Assembly (NCBI GenBank): GCA_040386775.1
Contig: JAZKEU010000009.1
Coordinates: 130,568-194,567 of the forward strand
Length of the DNA stretch: 64,000 bases
Reading direction: 5' to 3'
Source: Bdellovibrionota bacterium
GTDB lineage: Bacteria > Bdellovibrionota > Bdellovibrionia > Bdellovibrionales > JAEYZS01
Of the stretch, positions 8,690-17,587 are shown piece after piece (the stretch's first letter is position 1; each line of letters begins with the position of its first letter). Both the position numbers and the translations under genes were made by a program. Under the pieces are notes generated by a model that saw nothing but the letters and a program-made list of their open reading frames with translations, did not search any database and had not been told where the DNA came from.

Positions 8690-8794
8690 AAATTTAAAAG
8701 AGAAGTCCTAGCGTATTCAAAGACAAAGGATTGGGCTTAAACCCTAGACCACTGGTTGTTTTAAAAAAACGTGGGTCTTCGTCTTAAAGCACTA

Positions 8795-8875
8795 CTATCT
8801 TACAAGCGCTTGGAATACGAAAAAAAGAAGCACCGAAAAAATAAACATCATGGTTGCGCGAGCAGAGAAAATCAT
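8795..8875 (-). CDS. Possible 26-residue membrane micro-ORF downstream of hpt
   Basis: A short reverse-strand frame begins 42 bp after the hpt stop, with TAGGA about ten bases before the ATG. The product has a short lead (MIFSARATM) and then an almost fully hydrophobic stretch ending FQALVR. It could be a membrane microprotein made from the hpt message. There is no second copy to support it, so this may be chance in AT-rich DNA. Confidence 0.25.
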   Translation of the reverse strand: MIFSARATMMFIFSVLLFFVFQALVR

Positions 8876-8917
8876 TGTTGTTGTCCTATAAATCTAGCTG
8901 TGTGTCTTTAAAATGTA

Positions 8918-9445
8918 TCAATGTCTTAGATAGTATATGTCCGGATAGTTTCTGCCAAGCCCATTATCATCTAATCCGTAACCAACCACATATCTGTCTT
9001 CGATGGTTTTTCCGATGTAGTCGGCTTTGATGTTGATAACTCTTCTTGCGGGCTTATCCAACAAGGTAACAATTTTCAGAGATGCAGGATCGGAAGACAG
9101 GATTCTATTCTTCAAGAAAGTCAGTTTTCTGCCGGCATCGATAACTTCTTCAACGATAATTACGTGTTTGTCTTTGATTTGAGTCGTGATGTCTTGATTG
9201 ATAGTGATAACGTACTCCCCGCTTTTGCTTTTTTGGCTACTGAGGGATACAAAATCTATTCTTTGAGCCAAATTGATCTTACGGGAAAGGTCTGCGATGA
9301 ATGGTAAGGACCCCTTCAGAACCCCAACAAGTACAATCGGTCTGCCTTTGTAGTCATGCTCGATTTCTTCTGCGATTCTTCCGACGATTTCGTCGATTTC
9401 ATCAGCTTTTAGGTATGGAATCATGTCGTCTTTAATTTGTGACAT
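8918..9445 (-). CDS. hpt: Hypoxanthine phosphoribosyltransferase family protein
   Basis: Purine salvage enzyme of the type I PRTase fold, 175 residues, normal length. The N-terminal half has VLVGVLKGSLPF, the pyrophosphate loop region. The PRPP motif reads VIIVEEVIDAGRKL where most HPRTs have VxxVEDIIDTGxTL: the first acidic Asp is Glu and the Thr is Ala. The late LLDKPARR and DRYVVGYGLD segments, which contact the purine, are typical. The motif changes are conservative, so activity is likely but substrate handling may differ. The TPR gene lies 19 bp upstream on the same strand. Confidence 0.88.
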   Translation of the reverse strand: MSQIKDDMIPYLKADEIDEIVGRIAEEIEHDYKGRPIVLVGVLKGSLPFIADLSRKINLAQRIDFVSLSSQKSKSGEYVITINQDITTQIKDKHVIIVEEVIDAGRKLTFLKNRILSSDPASLKIVTLLDKPARRVINIKADYIGKTIEDRYVVGYGLDDNGLGRNYPDIYYLRH

Positions 9446-9464
9446 ATGGTCTCCTGGATGAGGT

Positions 9465-10238
9465 CTAATATTCTTGATCGTTATTATGTGATAAATGACT
9501 GTCTAAGGCTATTTCTGTCAAGCGTGTCTCGCGAGCCAACTGCAAATAGTGTTTTGCATCAGCATTCTGAGAATCTCTCATCTGAACCTTTTCCCACTCT
9601 TCGACGGCTTCATAAACGCGGTTCATTTGGTATAAGTAAACCCCAAGGCGAACTCTAGCCTCGATATTTTGAGGGTAGTCTCTTAGGAAAAGTTGAAGCT
9701 CTTGAATTGCTCTTTGTTCCTTATGGATCTTCATAAAGCATTCGGCAATTTTTAGGATCAATAATCCAGGATTGTTCGATAACTTCTTAGCCTTCATGAA
9801 TTGTTCTAAAGCATCTTCAAACTTCTCGATTTGAAGGTACAAATCTCCCAGTTCCATGTGTTTTTGGGTGATCCTGTCTTCGATGAATGGATCCGATTGC
9901 ATCTTTGTTTCGTTTAAACGTTCTTGGGCTTCTTCAAAGACTTCTTTTGCTTCTTCATATCTGCCCAAATCATTTAAAATGATTGATAAACCAACACTCG
10001 CATCCGTATAAGAGGGATCGATTTCTAAAGCTTTTTTGAAAGACTTGATGGCTTTATTGAATTGGCCCTTGTCATAGAAAAGAGTCGCAAGCATCTGGTA
10101 AACTTCTGGGTCTTTGTTGTTTTGAAGAATAGCTTGCTGCAAAAGAGGTTCTGCGGTTCTATAGTCGCCCTCAATAAAGCTTTCTTTAGCTTGCGCCATC
10201 ATCTCGCGATATCCGGTGCGGTTATCACTATATGCCAT
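9465..10238 (-). CDS. Tetratricopeptide repeat protein
   Basis: A 257-residue protein made of tandem TPR helices from about residue 17 to 215 (for example Y..LATLFYDKGQFNKAIKSF, ALEIDPSYTDA and AIQELQLFLRDYP). There is no signal peptide or membrane segment, so it is probably cytoplasmic. It overlaps the end of bamD by 11 bp and is followed by hpt, so the three are likely co-transcribed. No partner can be read from the sequence. Confidence 0.85.
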   Translation of the reverse strand: MAYSDNRTGYREMMAQAKESFIEGDYRTAEPLLQQAILQNNKDPEVYQMLATLFYDKGQFNKAIKSFKKALEIDPSYTDASVGLSIILNDLGRYEEAKEVFEEAQERLNETKMQSDPFIEDRITQKHMELGDLYLQIEKFEDALEQFMKAKKLSNNPGLLILKIAECFMKIHKEQRAIQELQLFLRDYPQNIEARVRLGVYLYQMNRVYEAVEEWEKVQMRDSQNADAKHYLQLARETRLTEIALDSHLSHNNDQEY

Positions 10239-10986
10239 ATTTACTCTTCACATCGCTAATCTGGTCGTTGTTATCGCTCGTTGGGAACTTTTTAGAAAGT
10301 TGTTCCAATAAGCTCTTTCCTTTTCCCACTTCACCAATTTCCAAAGCACTGATGGCACCTTTGAGGTAAGCTTCCGAAGTCAATTCTGCAGGAGCAGGCA
10401 TCTTCGTGAGATTCTCAAAGCGTCTCATCGCACTTAAGTACTTTTCTTTTTTAAAATACCAATTGGCAATGTACGATTCTTTTTTAGCAAGCATATCTTG
10501 GGTGGCTTTTTTCTTTTCAGCCGCAGTTTTTGCAAAATCAGTTCCCGGATACTTATCAAGAACTATATTGAACTCTTGGATAGCTTGAACACCTTTAGAC
10601 AAATCGCGATCAATCGTCGTTGGCAATTGATTGAAGTAAGAAAGTGCCAATTGCAAACTCACGTAAGGAATTTGCGGATGATTCGGATATAAGTATTTAA
10701 AGTTCGAATAAGAAAGCGCCGCTGATGCAAACTCTTCTTTTTTAAAATAAATATCAGCGATTCTTAAATCTGATTCTTTTGAATATTGTGAGTAAGGGAA
10801 TTTATTTTTAATTTCGTCGTAACGTCTAAGAGCTTCTTCGTAGCGTTCATCGTCTTCATACTCTTTGGCTTCTTTGAAAGCTTTTTCTGCTGAATTCACA
10901 TCGATGGGATCTGGAGTTGAGCAGGAAACTACTGCTAGCGATAACAATAATGTTGTTAAAAATACTTTGAAAAAGTTCAGTCGCAT
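10228..10986 (-). CDS. bamD: BamD-like outer-membrane assembly lipoprotein
   Basis: BamD is the lipoprotein that works with BamA to insert beta-barrels into the outer membrane. The start MRLNFFKVFLTTLLL with lipobox VVSCS marks a lipoprotein, followed by TPR-like helices (AEKAFKEAKEY, RYEEALRRYDEIKNKFPYS, YLYPNHPQIPYVSLQLALSY) spaced as in BamD. The 252-residue length fits. Next downstream are a TPR protein (overlapping) and hpt. A weaker alternative is another TPR lipoprotein such as CpoB, but the YPYSQYS and YPNHP turns favour BamD. Confidence 0.88.
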   Translation of the reverse strand: MRLNFFKVFLTTLLLSLAVVSCSTPDPIDVNSAEKAFKEAKEYEDDERYEEALRRYDEIKNKFPYSQYSKESDLRIADIYFKKEEFASAALSYSNFKYLYPNHPQIPYVSLQLALSYFNQLPTTIDRDLSKGVQAIQEFNIVLDKYPGTDFAKTAAEKKKATQDMLAKKESYIANWYFKKEKYLSAMRRFENLTKMPAPAELTSEAYLKGAISALEIGEVGKGKSLLEQLSKKFPTSDNNDQISDVKSKYGI

Positions 10987-11055
10987 AAAACTCCAATTGT
11001 TCGGTACCGATTCGACGTAACGATTTTATACGCGATGAGTTTTTAATGTCAAATC

Positions 11056-12108
11056 TTATGCCCTAAATTTGATCAATTGATCATAAATTGTATAGAAGAT
11101 GAGTTTGAGAACGCTAGCTACAGGAACAGAGATGATCATGCCCAAAACACCCATGACATTTGCTCCAATAATGAACACAACAATCACAGTTACTGGGTGT
11201 AAATTCACAGTTCTAGCTACCACAAGTGGGATGATAAATACGATATCTACTAGTTGCGCGATAAAATAAACCATCGACATCAAAAGTACATTCAAGGAAG
11301 GTTCTTGATTGATAATGGCAATAATAAAAGCAGGAACCGCACCAATGAATGGGCCCACGTAAGGAATGAGGTTCATCACCGTGGCAAAGATTGCCAAGAA
11401 TAAGGCATAAGGAAATTGAAGTATCGTTAAGCCAATCCAAACAACAATTCCCACAATAAAGGCTTCCACCAATCTTGCGCGAATAAAATCTCCAAGTTGA
11501 AGGTTAATTTTATGACTCAGAGAAAGCGCCATTTCGAAAACATTATTTGGAAATAGAGAGAGTAAATTTCTAGAGATTTTTCTGCCGTCTTTAAGCATGA
11601 AGTAGCAAAAAATCGGACCTAGTAAACAAACAGTCAAAAATTGTTGAGCAAACTTTGGAGCATTTTGTAAAAATCCAGTGACACCACTTTCGGCAAGCCT
11701 TGCGATATTTTCACCAATATCATATTTGAAAACGTAAGGGATAAAGTCCTTCAGTTGATTTTCCCATTTTTGAATAAGAAAAGTCACACCCTCAACATAC
11801 TTAGGCATTTCCAATCGTAGTTCACGAATTTGTTCTACAACGAGAGGAATCGTAATGAAAACAAGTGCCGTCGTTAAAGCCAATAAAGTAAAATAGGGAA
11901 TAAGAATAGCAGAATTTCTGCTCATCCCCATGCGCTCAAGATATCTTACGATCGGAGTGATGAGATAGGTCGCACCAAAAGCCAGCACAAAAGAAATAAG
12001 CATGTTCTCAACAATTAAAACAACTGTAGAAAGTAAAACCAATGTGAATAAGACAGCGGCAAGCCTTAGTAGGCGCTCACGCTTTATTAGTGTGGGTAGT
12101 GCTTTCAT
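11056..12108 (-). CDS. AI-2E/PerM family inner-membrane permease
   Basis: A 350-residue multi-pass protein of the PerM/TqsA type (DUF20), a family of putative transporters. Two hydrophobic helices lie near the N-terminus, a soluble central part follows, and several helices fill the C-terminal half, including the family stretch MNLIPYVGPFIGAVPA and the PVTVIVVFIIGANVMGVLG region. The substrate cannot be inferred; only some members handle autoinducer-2. The start overlaps the cyclic-nucleotide-binding gene by 32 bp, so translation is probably coupled. Confidence 0.85.
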   Translation of the reverse strand: MKALPTLIKRERLLRLAAVLFTLVLLSTVVLIVENMLISFVLAFGATYLITPIVRYLERMGMSRNSAILIPYFTLLALTTALVFITIPLVVEQIRELRLEMPKYVEGVTFLIQKWENQLKDFIPYVFKYDIGENIARLAESGVTGFLQNAPKFAQQFLTVCLLGPIFCYFMLKDGRKISRNLLSLFPNNVFEMALSLSHKINLQLGDFIRARLVEAFIVGIVVWIGLTILQFPYALFLAIFATVMNLIPYVGPFIGAVPAFIIAIINQEPSLNVLLMSMVYFIAQLVDIVFIIPLVVARTVNLHPVTVIVVFIIGANVMGVLGMIISVPVASVLKLIFYTIYDQLIKFRA

Positions 12109-12667
12109 TTCCTCTATGTAGCTCCGTAAGCATCTTCATTTCATTTCTAAGTTGCGAAATTTTCTCTGTTGTAGATTTAAGTCTTTTTCCTACGACCTCA
12201 GCGAGACTCATTGTGATTTTAGCGCCGATGGAAGGATGACCTTGCAAGATAACATTGAGGTCAGGCTTAAAGAAACCAATCAATACGGAATCTTCCGATG
12301 CCGTCGCATGAGCGGTTCTTTTTCCGTGATCTTCCACCAGAGAAAGCTCTCCAAAAAAATCGCCTTTTTTTAGTTTTGTAATCAGAACTTCACTGAATTT
12401 ATCATTAGCACTTGCTGTAACATCTTCAAGTTCCACGACCGAAATATCTACGGCACCCTTTGCGATGATGTACATTCCGATCCCGATTTCACTTTGTCTG
12501 AAAACAGTTTCACCCGCTCTGTAGTGTCTTTCATGAATTAGTTCTTCGACAATGCGAATTTCTTTTTTAGTTAAAGAGCTAAAAATTTTATTTTGATGAA
12601 GAAGATTGGAAATTTTTTGAGATTTCTCTTCTTTCTTAAAAATATTTTCCCAAAGGAGATTGATCAT
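12077..12667 (-). CDS. Cyclic nucleotide-binding domain protein
   Basis: A single cNMP-binding domain of about 120 residues (from about residue 45) with the RAGETVFRQSE strand and the phosphate-binding cassette GDFFGELSLVEDHGKRTA, in which FGEL and RTA are the usual ligand contacts. There is no helix-turn-helix, so it is not a CRP-type transcription factor; a C-terminal helix follows. It lies between the TPR-SH3 gene (12 bp upstream) and the overlapping PerM-like permease. A cyclic nucleotide could therefore control the permease, but this is inference. Confidence 0.82.
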   Translation of the reverse strand: MINLLWENIFKKEEKSQKISNLLHQNKIFSSLTKKEIRIVEELIHERHYRAGETVFRQSEIGIGMYIIAKGAVDISVVELEDVTASANDKFSEVLITKLKKGDFFGELSLVEDHGKRTAHATASEDSVLIGFFKPDLNVILQGHPSIGAKITMSLAEVVGKRLKSTTEKISQLRNEMKMLTELHRGNESTTHTNKA

Positions 12668-12679
12668 AAAGCGTTTGCC

Positions 12680-13492
12680 TCAAAATGTATTTGTCACAAA
12701 AAGTTGATCGCGTGCAGCCCATCCCACGCGTCCCGTTGGATCTTCTATCTTATACCATTCAGCTTCTTTGTCACGAATCAACACTTCTGTTCCCTCTGGG
12801 ATTTCAAATAGAGTTCCATATTCTGCATTAGGACCCGTTTTAACTTCAGCGAGCTTTACAATTGTGGTTGCCTTTGTTGTAACAAGATCCTTAAAACTAA
12901 AGAAACTCACAACGCCCAAACAAACAGTAATCACCAAAAATAGAATCGGCTTTGTTCCTAAAATAGGAGTAGCCTCGTCGTTTGCGAAGGCCTTCCTTTT
13001 TGCGCCCAAAAACTTAATAAACATAAACCCAGAAACAAAAAGACTGAGCAAAAAGAACGGCCAAATCATGTTGAATGAAAGGTGGTCCACGATGAGCTTT
13101 TCCAACCAGACCCAAGTAGAATCAGTAGTTTTTGCTAAAGGCTTTGCAGACATTTGACTCACAGCAAAATCAACTGCTTGCCTAGCCTCATTTAATTGCG
13201 GATTAATCGATAGCGCCTTGCGCCAAAGACCTATTGCTAGACCTGTTTTTCCCAGCTTGTACTCGGTCAGACCTAAATTGTATATTAGATAACTGTTGTG
13301 AGTGTGGGATTTGAGAGCCTCCTCGATTGTGGTTCGAGCAGCTTCAAAGTCATTACTTTGATAACTTTTCTGATAATTATTGAAAGCAGAACTTGGATCA
13401 CCCTCTGCTGCAAAACAAATATTGGAAGTGCCTGCTGATGTTGTCAGATAAAATAATACGAACGCAATTTTCATCAAAGTTGTTTTCATCAT
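12680..13492 (-). CDS. TPR and SH3 domain membrane protein (BatE-like)
   Basis: The order in 270 residues is signal peptide, two TPR units (about 30-115; NLGLTEYKLGKTGLAIGLWR), two membrane segments around 145 and 185, and a C-terminal bacterial SH3 domain (AEVKTGPNAEYGTLFEIPEG... WYKIEDPTGRVGWAAR). This layout resembles BatE of aerotolerance operons, but no BatA, BatB or MoxR ATPase is adjacent, so the name is tentative. The SH3 domain may bind peptidoglycan. It starts a three-gene unit with the cNMP-binding protein and the permease. Confidence 0.75.
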   Translation of the reverse strand: MMKTTLMKIAFVLFYLTTSAGTSNICFAAEGDPSSAFNNYQKSYQSNDFEAARTTIEEALKSHTHNSYLIYNLGLTEYKLGKTGLAIGLWRKALSINPQLNEARQAVDFAVSQMSAKPLAKTTDSTWVWLEKLIVDHLSFNMIWPFFLLSLFVSGFMFIKFLGAKRKAFANDEATPILGTKPILFLVITVCLGVVSFFSFKDLVTTKATTIVKLAEVKTGPNAEYGTLFEIPEGTEVLIRDKEAEWYKIEDPTGRVGWAARDQLFVTNTF

Positions 13493-13581
13493 TCACACAT
13501 TTTAAAAGGGCTTCGGCTCTGTGATCAAGAAGTATTAGGTACAGAAAAATAAATGAATTTTTATCGGAAAGGACAGAGGCT

Positions 13582-14979
13582 ATGTCGGGCGGTTTATTAG
13601 GGAATGATTTATGGGAATCAAAAAAAATTGACGATTTATTGAATCAAGCAGTGAAGGAAGTTTCTGCTATCAGCGAAAAGATTGATGGCGTCAGAGAACC
13701 TAATCCCAAATTTACAGAGAGCGCAAAAAAAACTATGGATACCGTAGGCCAAATGAGAGGCCGTCCATTATTTTATCCCTACATTGGAAGCGGGATTGGA
13801 AGAGGTCCTTACACAGAAGTTGAAGACGGAAGCGTTAAGCTGGATTTGATCAATGGTATTGGGATTCATCTGATGGGACATTCGCATCCAGGCGTAATCA
13901 AAGCCACACTTAAAGGAGCTTTGAGCGATATCGTTATGCAAGGTCATTTAGAGCCAAATCGTGAATACGTGGAATTCCATGATCGAATCACAAAGCTAGC
14001 CGCAAAAAATTCAAATCTTAAGCACGCTTGGATTACAACATGCGGAACAATGGCCAATGAAAATGCTCTCAAGATGGCTCGCCAAAAAAATTCTCCAGCG
14101 AGAATGATCTTAGGATTTAAAAATGCATTTGCTGGAAGATCGACATTGATGGCAGAACTTACGGATAACCCGGCCTACAAGCAAGGTCTTCCGGATTACA
14201 ATGAAGTTCTAAGAGTTCCTTACTACGATGCAAAAAACCCAAAAGAAAGTTCTGAAGAGGCACTGAGAGTCGTAAAAGATCACGTAGCAAAGCATGAAAA
14301 AAACATTTCTGTATTTAGCTTTGAACCCATGCTGGGTGAGGGCGGATATATTTACGCTCCAAAAGAATTCCTCATTCCAATTTTTGAATTCTTAAAAGAA
14401 AAGAAAATTGCAATCTGGGCTGATGAAGTTCAAACCTTCACGAGAACAGGAGAATTATTCGCTTACGAAACTTTAGGCATCGGGAAATATATAGATCTGT
14501 GTACAATCGCAAAGACTGCACAAGTGGCGGCAACACTTTACACGGCGGAATACAATCCGCAACCGGGTTTGATAGCGGGAACGTTTGCTTCTAGCTCGGG
14601 ATCTCTAGCAGCAGGAAATGAAATCTTAAGAATTTTAACAGAAGAAAATTATTTAGGACCAAACGGGAAGATTGCAAGCATCCACAAGAAATTTATAGCG
14701 ATGTTGAATGATTTAAATCAAACAACGTGCAAAGGATTATTGCGAGATGCAGGTGGTTTAGGGTTGATGATTGCTGTGACGCCGCTTGATGGCAATAAAG
14801 ATAGAGTAGGAAAACTACTTCAAGTTCTCTACAAAAACGGTCTTATGAGTTTTGGGTGTGGAAAAGATCCATTGAGATTGAGGTTCCTAATTCCTGCGGT
14901 AATGCAAGATAAGGACATCGAGGTAGCAAAGAAAATTCTAGAAAAATCCATCTTAGAGTGTGCCTCCTCCTCCTCCTAA
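13582..14979 (+). CDS. astC: Class III aminotransferase, probable succinylornithine transaminase
   Basis: A fold-type I PLP enzyme of the ornithine/acetylornithine class. LINGIGIHLMGHSHP, CGTMANENALKMAR (the cofactor-phosphate glycine/threonine region), IWADEVQTF (the Asp that binds the pyridine nitrogen) and TIAKTAQVAATLYT (the Schiff-base Lys) are present. The Lys region is unusual, since relatives have a glycine-rich LAKGLGGG here. Because astA and astD follow, it is called AstC of arginine succinyltransferase catabolism; ornithine or lysine aminotransferase is the alternative. It has an extended N-terminus and ends in a TCC repeat coding four Ser. Confidence 0.78.
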   Translation: MSGGLLGNDLWESKKIDDLLNQAVKEVSAISEKIDGVREPNPKFTESAKKTMDTVGQMRGRPLFYPYIGSGIGRGPYTEVEDGSVKLDLINGIGIHLMGHSHPGVIKATLKGALSDIVMQGHLEPNREYVEFHDRITKLAAKNSNLKHAWITTCGTMANENALKMARQKNSPARMILGFKNAFAGRSTLMAELTDNPAYKQGLPDYNEVLRVPYYDAKNPKESSEEALRVVKDHVAKHEKNISVFSFEPMLGEGGYIYAPKEFLIPIFEFLKEKKIAIWADEVQTFTRTGELFAYETLGIGKYIDLCTIAKTAQVAATLYTAEYNPQPGLIAGTFASSSGSLAAGNEILRILTEENYLGPNGKIASIHKKFIAMLNDLNQTTCKGLLRDAGGLGLMIAVTPLDGNKDRVGKLLQVLYKNGLMSFGCGKDPLRLRFLIPAVMQDKDIEVAKKILEKSILECASSSS

Positions 14980-15056
14980 TACATTGTCGTTCGTGGGCGG
15001 CGCTAGGTGGCCGGTAATAATAACTCGTCGTGAGACGATAACTGATCGAGGTGTTT

Positions 15057-16076
15057 ATGTCCTATATCCTAAGAAGCGTAGAAGAGCGCGACGTTCGTGA
15101 TTTGCAAGTGTTGAGTTCGCAATTTACGATGATCAATCTTCCAAATGATGCAAAGGTGTTGGCGAGAAAAATCGAAAAGAGCCAAAATTCTTTTGCGGGA
15201 CTTATTAAAAATAATGCGGAAGCAGAATATATTTTTGTGGTAGAAGACACAGAAACAGAAAGAGTTGTTGGGAGTTCATTAATTCTTGCAAAGCATGGAA
15301 CCAAAGAGGAGCCACACTTTTATTTTAAAGTGACAAAGAAAGAACATTTCTCGAGTGACTTAGGAATCGGATTTGTGCATCAAGTTCTAAAACTCGAAGA
15401 GGAAGCCAACGGACCTACGGAGATCGGCGGTCTTTTGGTGGACAGTGAGTACCGGAGGGATCCCGAAAAAATTGGTAAACAAATTTCTCTGGTGAGATTT
15501 TTGTTTATGGCAATGTATCCTGAAAGATTCGAATCAAAAATTTTATGTGAACTCTCTCCGCCACAAATGGCCCAAGGTAAAAGTGAATTCTGGGAAGCGA
15601 TGGGAAGAAGATTTACTGGGCTGCCATACCAAGAGGCGGATAAACTCAGTCATAGATATAAAGAATTTATTCATAGCTTGTTTCCGAAAGAAGAAATCTA
15701 CACGTGTGTTCTTTCATCTGCTGCAAGATTTGTTTTAGGCAGAGTGGGTGATGAGACAAGACCTGCCCAGCATCTATTGGAAAAACTAGGATTTAAATAT
15801 TTAAACGAAGTCGATCCATTTGATGGGGGTCCGCATTTTGGAGTGGTTACCAATGAGGTTCCACTCATTAAAAATGCAAAACATTTGGAAGTGTCTTCTC
15901 GTGATCAAGCGGAATTTAAAAATTATGGCTTAGTTGGATTTATGAGAGACGGGAAATTTTTGGCTAAGCATACCGCTTATCATCTAGATGGTGATCGTAT
16001 TGTGTTACCAGGAACAACCAAAGAAATTTTAAAACTTAGCGCAAATGATAAAGTTTGTTTAACTGAAATAGTATAG
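15057..16076 (+). CDS. astA: Arginine N-succinyltransferase
   Basis: First enzyme of the AST pathway; it moves the succinyl group of succinyl-CoA to arginine. The GNAT-like fold shows ILRSVEERDVRDL at the start, GGLLVDSEYRRD in the CoA-binding area, ELSPPQ and the family block FWEAMGRRFTGLPYQEAD, then LEKLGFKYLNEVDPFDGGPH near the C-terminus. The ATG at 15057 is preceded by GAGGTG and is preferred to a GTG six bases earlier. It sits between the aminotransferase and astD; astB and astE are not in the window. Confidence 0.93.
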   Translation: MSYILRSVEERDVRDLQVLSSQFTMINLPNDAKVLARKIEKSQNSFAGLIKNNAEAEYIFVVEDTETERVVGSSLILAKHGTKEEPHFYFKVTKKEHFSSDLGIGFVHQVLKLEEEANGPTEIGGLLVDSEYRRDPEKIGKQISLVRFLFMAMYPERFESKILCELSPPQMAQGKSEFWEAMGRRFTGLPYQEADKLSHRYKEFIHSLFPKEEIYTCVLSSAARFVLGRVGDETRPAQHLLEKLGFKYLNEVDPFDGGPHFGVVTNEVPLIKNAKHLEVSSRDQAEFKNYGLVGFMRDGKFLAKHTAYHLDGDRIVLPGTTKEILKLSANDKVCLTEIV

Positions 16077-16084
16077 GAAGAGTT

Positions 16085-17587
16085 ATGTCAGAGAATCTTT
16101 ACCGCGGCGATTACATTAACAAAGAATTTATGATTCCGGCTAAGCCTGATGGCGAAGTGAAAGACATTTCTCCGTCTGATAAAAAAGACCTGATCATGAC
16201 ATTCGAATATGCTTTTGATCATGTGAATAAAGCTGTAGAGGCAGCGAAGAAAGCTTTCCCGCATTGGGCAGGGCTTTCGCTTCAAGAGCGCACGCACTAT
16301 CTAACAAGACTAAAAGAAGTTTACACAGCTAGAAAAAATGATTTAGCAGAAGCTATTTCAAGAGACATGGGAAAACCATTATGGGAAGCGCTGACGGAAG
16401 CTCAAGCTATGATTGGGAAAATTGATATTACGCTGAATGAGTCTATGAAGCTTGTAGCGACTCAAGAATTTGAAAATGCCCTACCTGGAGTAAAAGGTGT
16501 TGTTCGTTTTAAACCTCGCGGAGTGATGGCGGTTCTTGGGCCCTTTAATTTTCCAGGACATTTACCTAATGGACACATTATTCCAGCATTGATTACGGGA
16601 AATACAGTTGTATTCAAACCTTCCGAACAAACTCCTTTTGTTGGCCAGATTATGGCAGAAATGTTTCACCAGGCAGATTTTCCGCATGGTGTTTTCAATA
16701 TGGTACAAGGTTTGGGAGAAACTGGCCGAAGATTGGTGGCGCATGAACTTGTGGATGGAATTCTCTTTACCGGTTCCTACGATACAGGATTAAAAATCAA
16801 ACAAGAAACCATGACTCATTACTGGAAGATTTTAGCTCTTGAGATGGGCGGGAAAAATGCTTCATTAGTTTGGGATGATACGGATCTTGATAAGGCAATT
16901 TATGAGAATCTTCAAGCTTCGTTCTTAACTACGGGACAAAGATGTTCTTGTACAAGTCGTTTGATCCTTCATAAAAATATTTATGATCAATTTATGGATA
17001 AGTTCTATAAAGCGGCAAAAAAATTAACGATCGGTCACTGGAAGGACAACACTTTCATGGGGCCACTCATCAATGATACTGCAGTAGAAAATTATTTAAG
17101 ATTTCAAGGGATTGCAGTTAGAGAAGGAGCAGAATGCTTGATGCGAGGGAAGGCTCTCGATAAAGAGCTTAATGGATCTTACGTGACACCAAGTATATAT
17201 CTAATTGATAAGCCTTCTGAAAAATCAGTTTATCAAAAAACAGAAATTTTTGGCCCAAACTTAGCAGTTTATAAAACCGATGATTTTGATCAATCGTTAG
17301 AACTGATCAACTCTACGGGCTATGGATTAGTGACTTCGATTTTCACTAAACAAAAAGAACTTTATGATAAATTAAATCAGCAAGCTCGTGTAGGTTTAGT
17401 GAACTGGAATAGAGGAACTATTGGTGCAAGCTCACGCCTACCGTTTGGTGGAATGGACAAGTCTGGAAACGATAGACCGTCGGCTCACTTTGCCGTTCAG
17501 TATTGCACGGTACCGGTAGCAAATCTGGAGGACCCAACTCCATTTGATGCGTCTAAGCTTCCTCCGGGCTTAGAGGTGATTTCTTGA
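16085..17587 (+). CDS. astD: Succinylglutamate semialdehyde dehydrogenase
   Basis: NAD-dependent aldehyde dehydrogenase that oxidises succinylglutamate semialdehyde to succinylglutamate. The 500-residue protein has LGPFNFPGHLPNGHIIPAL, the cofactor motif TGSYDTG, the catalytic Glu in ALEMGGKN and the catalytic Cys in TGQRCSCTSRL. The GPFNFPGHLPNGH stretch and the position directly after astA mark it as AstD among ALDHs. The gene begins 9 bp after astA with AGGAAGAG as ribosome binding site, and its stop overlaps the start of mltG. Confidence 0.94.
   Translation: MSENLYRGDYINKEFMIPAKPDGEVKDISPSDKKDLIMTFEYAFDHVNKAVEAAKKAFPHWAGLSLQERTHYLTRLKEVYTARKNDLAEAISRDMGKPLWEALTEAQAMIGKIDITLNESMKLVATQEFENALPGVKGVVRFKPRGVMAVLGPFNFPGHLPNGHIIPALITGNTVVFKPSEQTPFVGQIMAEMFHQADFPHGVFNMVQGLGETGRRLVAHELVDGILFTGSYDTGLKIKQETMTHYWKILALEMGGKNASLVWDDTDLDKAIYENLQASFLTTGQRCSCTSRLILHKNIYDQFMDKFYKAAKKLTIGHWKDNTFMGPLINDTAVENYLRFQGIAVREGAECLMRGKALDKELNGSYVTPSIYLIDKPSEKSVYQKTEIFGPNLAVYKTDDFDQSLELINSTGYGLVTSIFTKQKELYDKLNQQARVGLVNWNRGTIGASSRLPFGGMDKSGNDRPSAHFAVQYCTVPVANLEDPTPFDASKLPPGLEVIS

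Noticed and set aside
9446..9658. Plus-strand ORF opposite the TPR gene
   Set aside because: Shadow frame of the TPR protein on the minus strand, without ribosome binding site.
14958..14979. TCC repeat at the end of the aminotransferase gene, possible phase variation
   Set aside because: It is a trinucleotide repeat coding Ser, so slippage changes only the number of Ser and not the frame.
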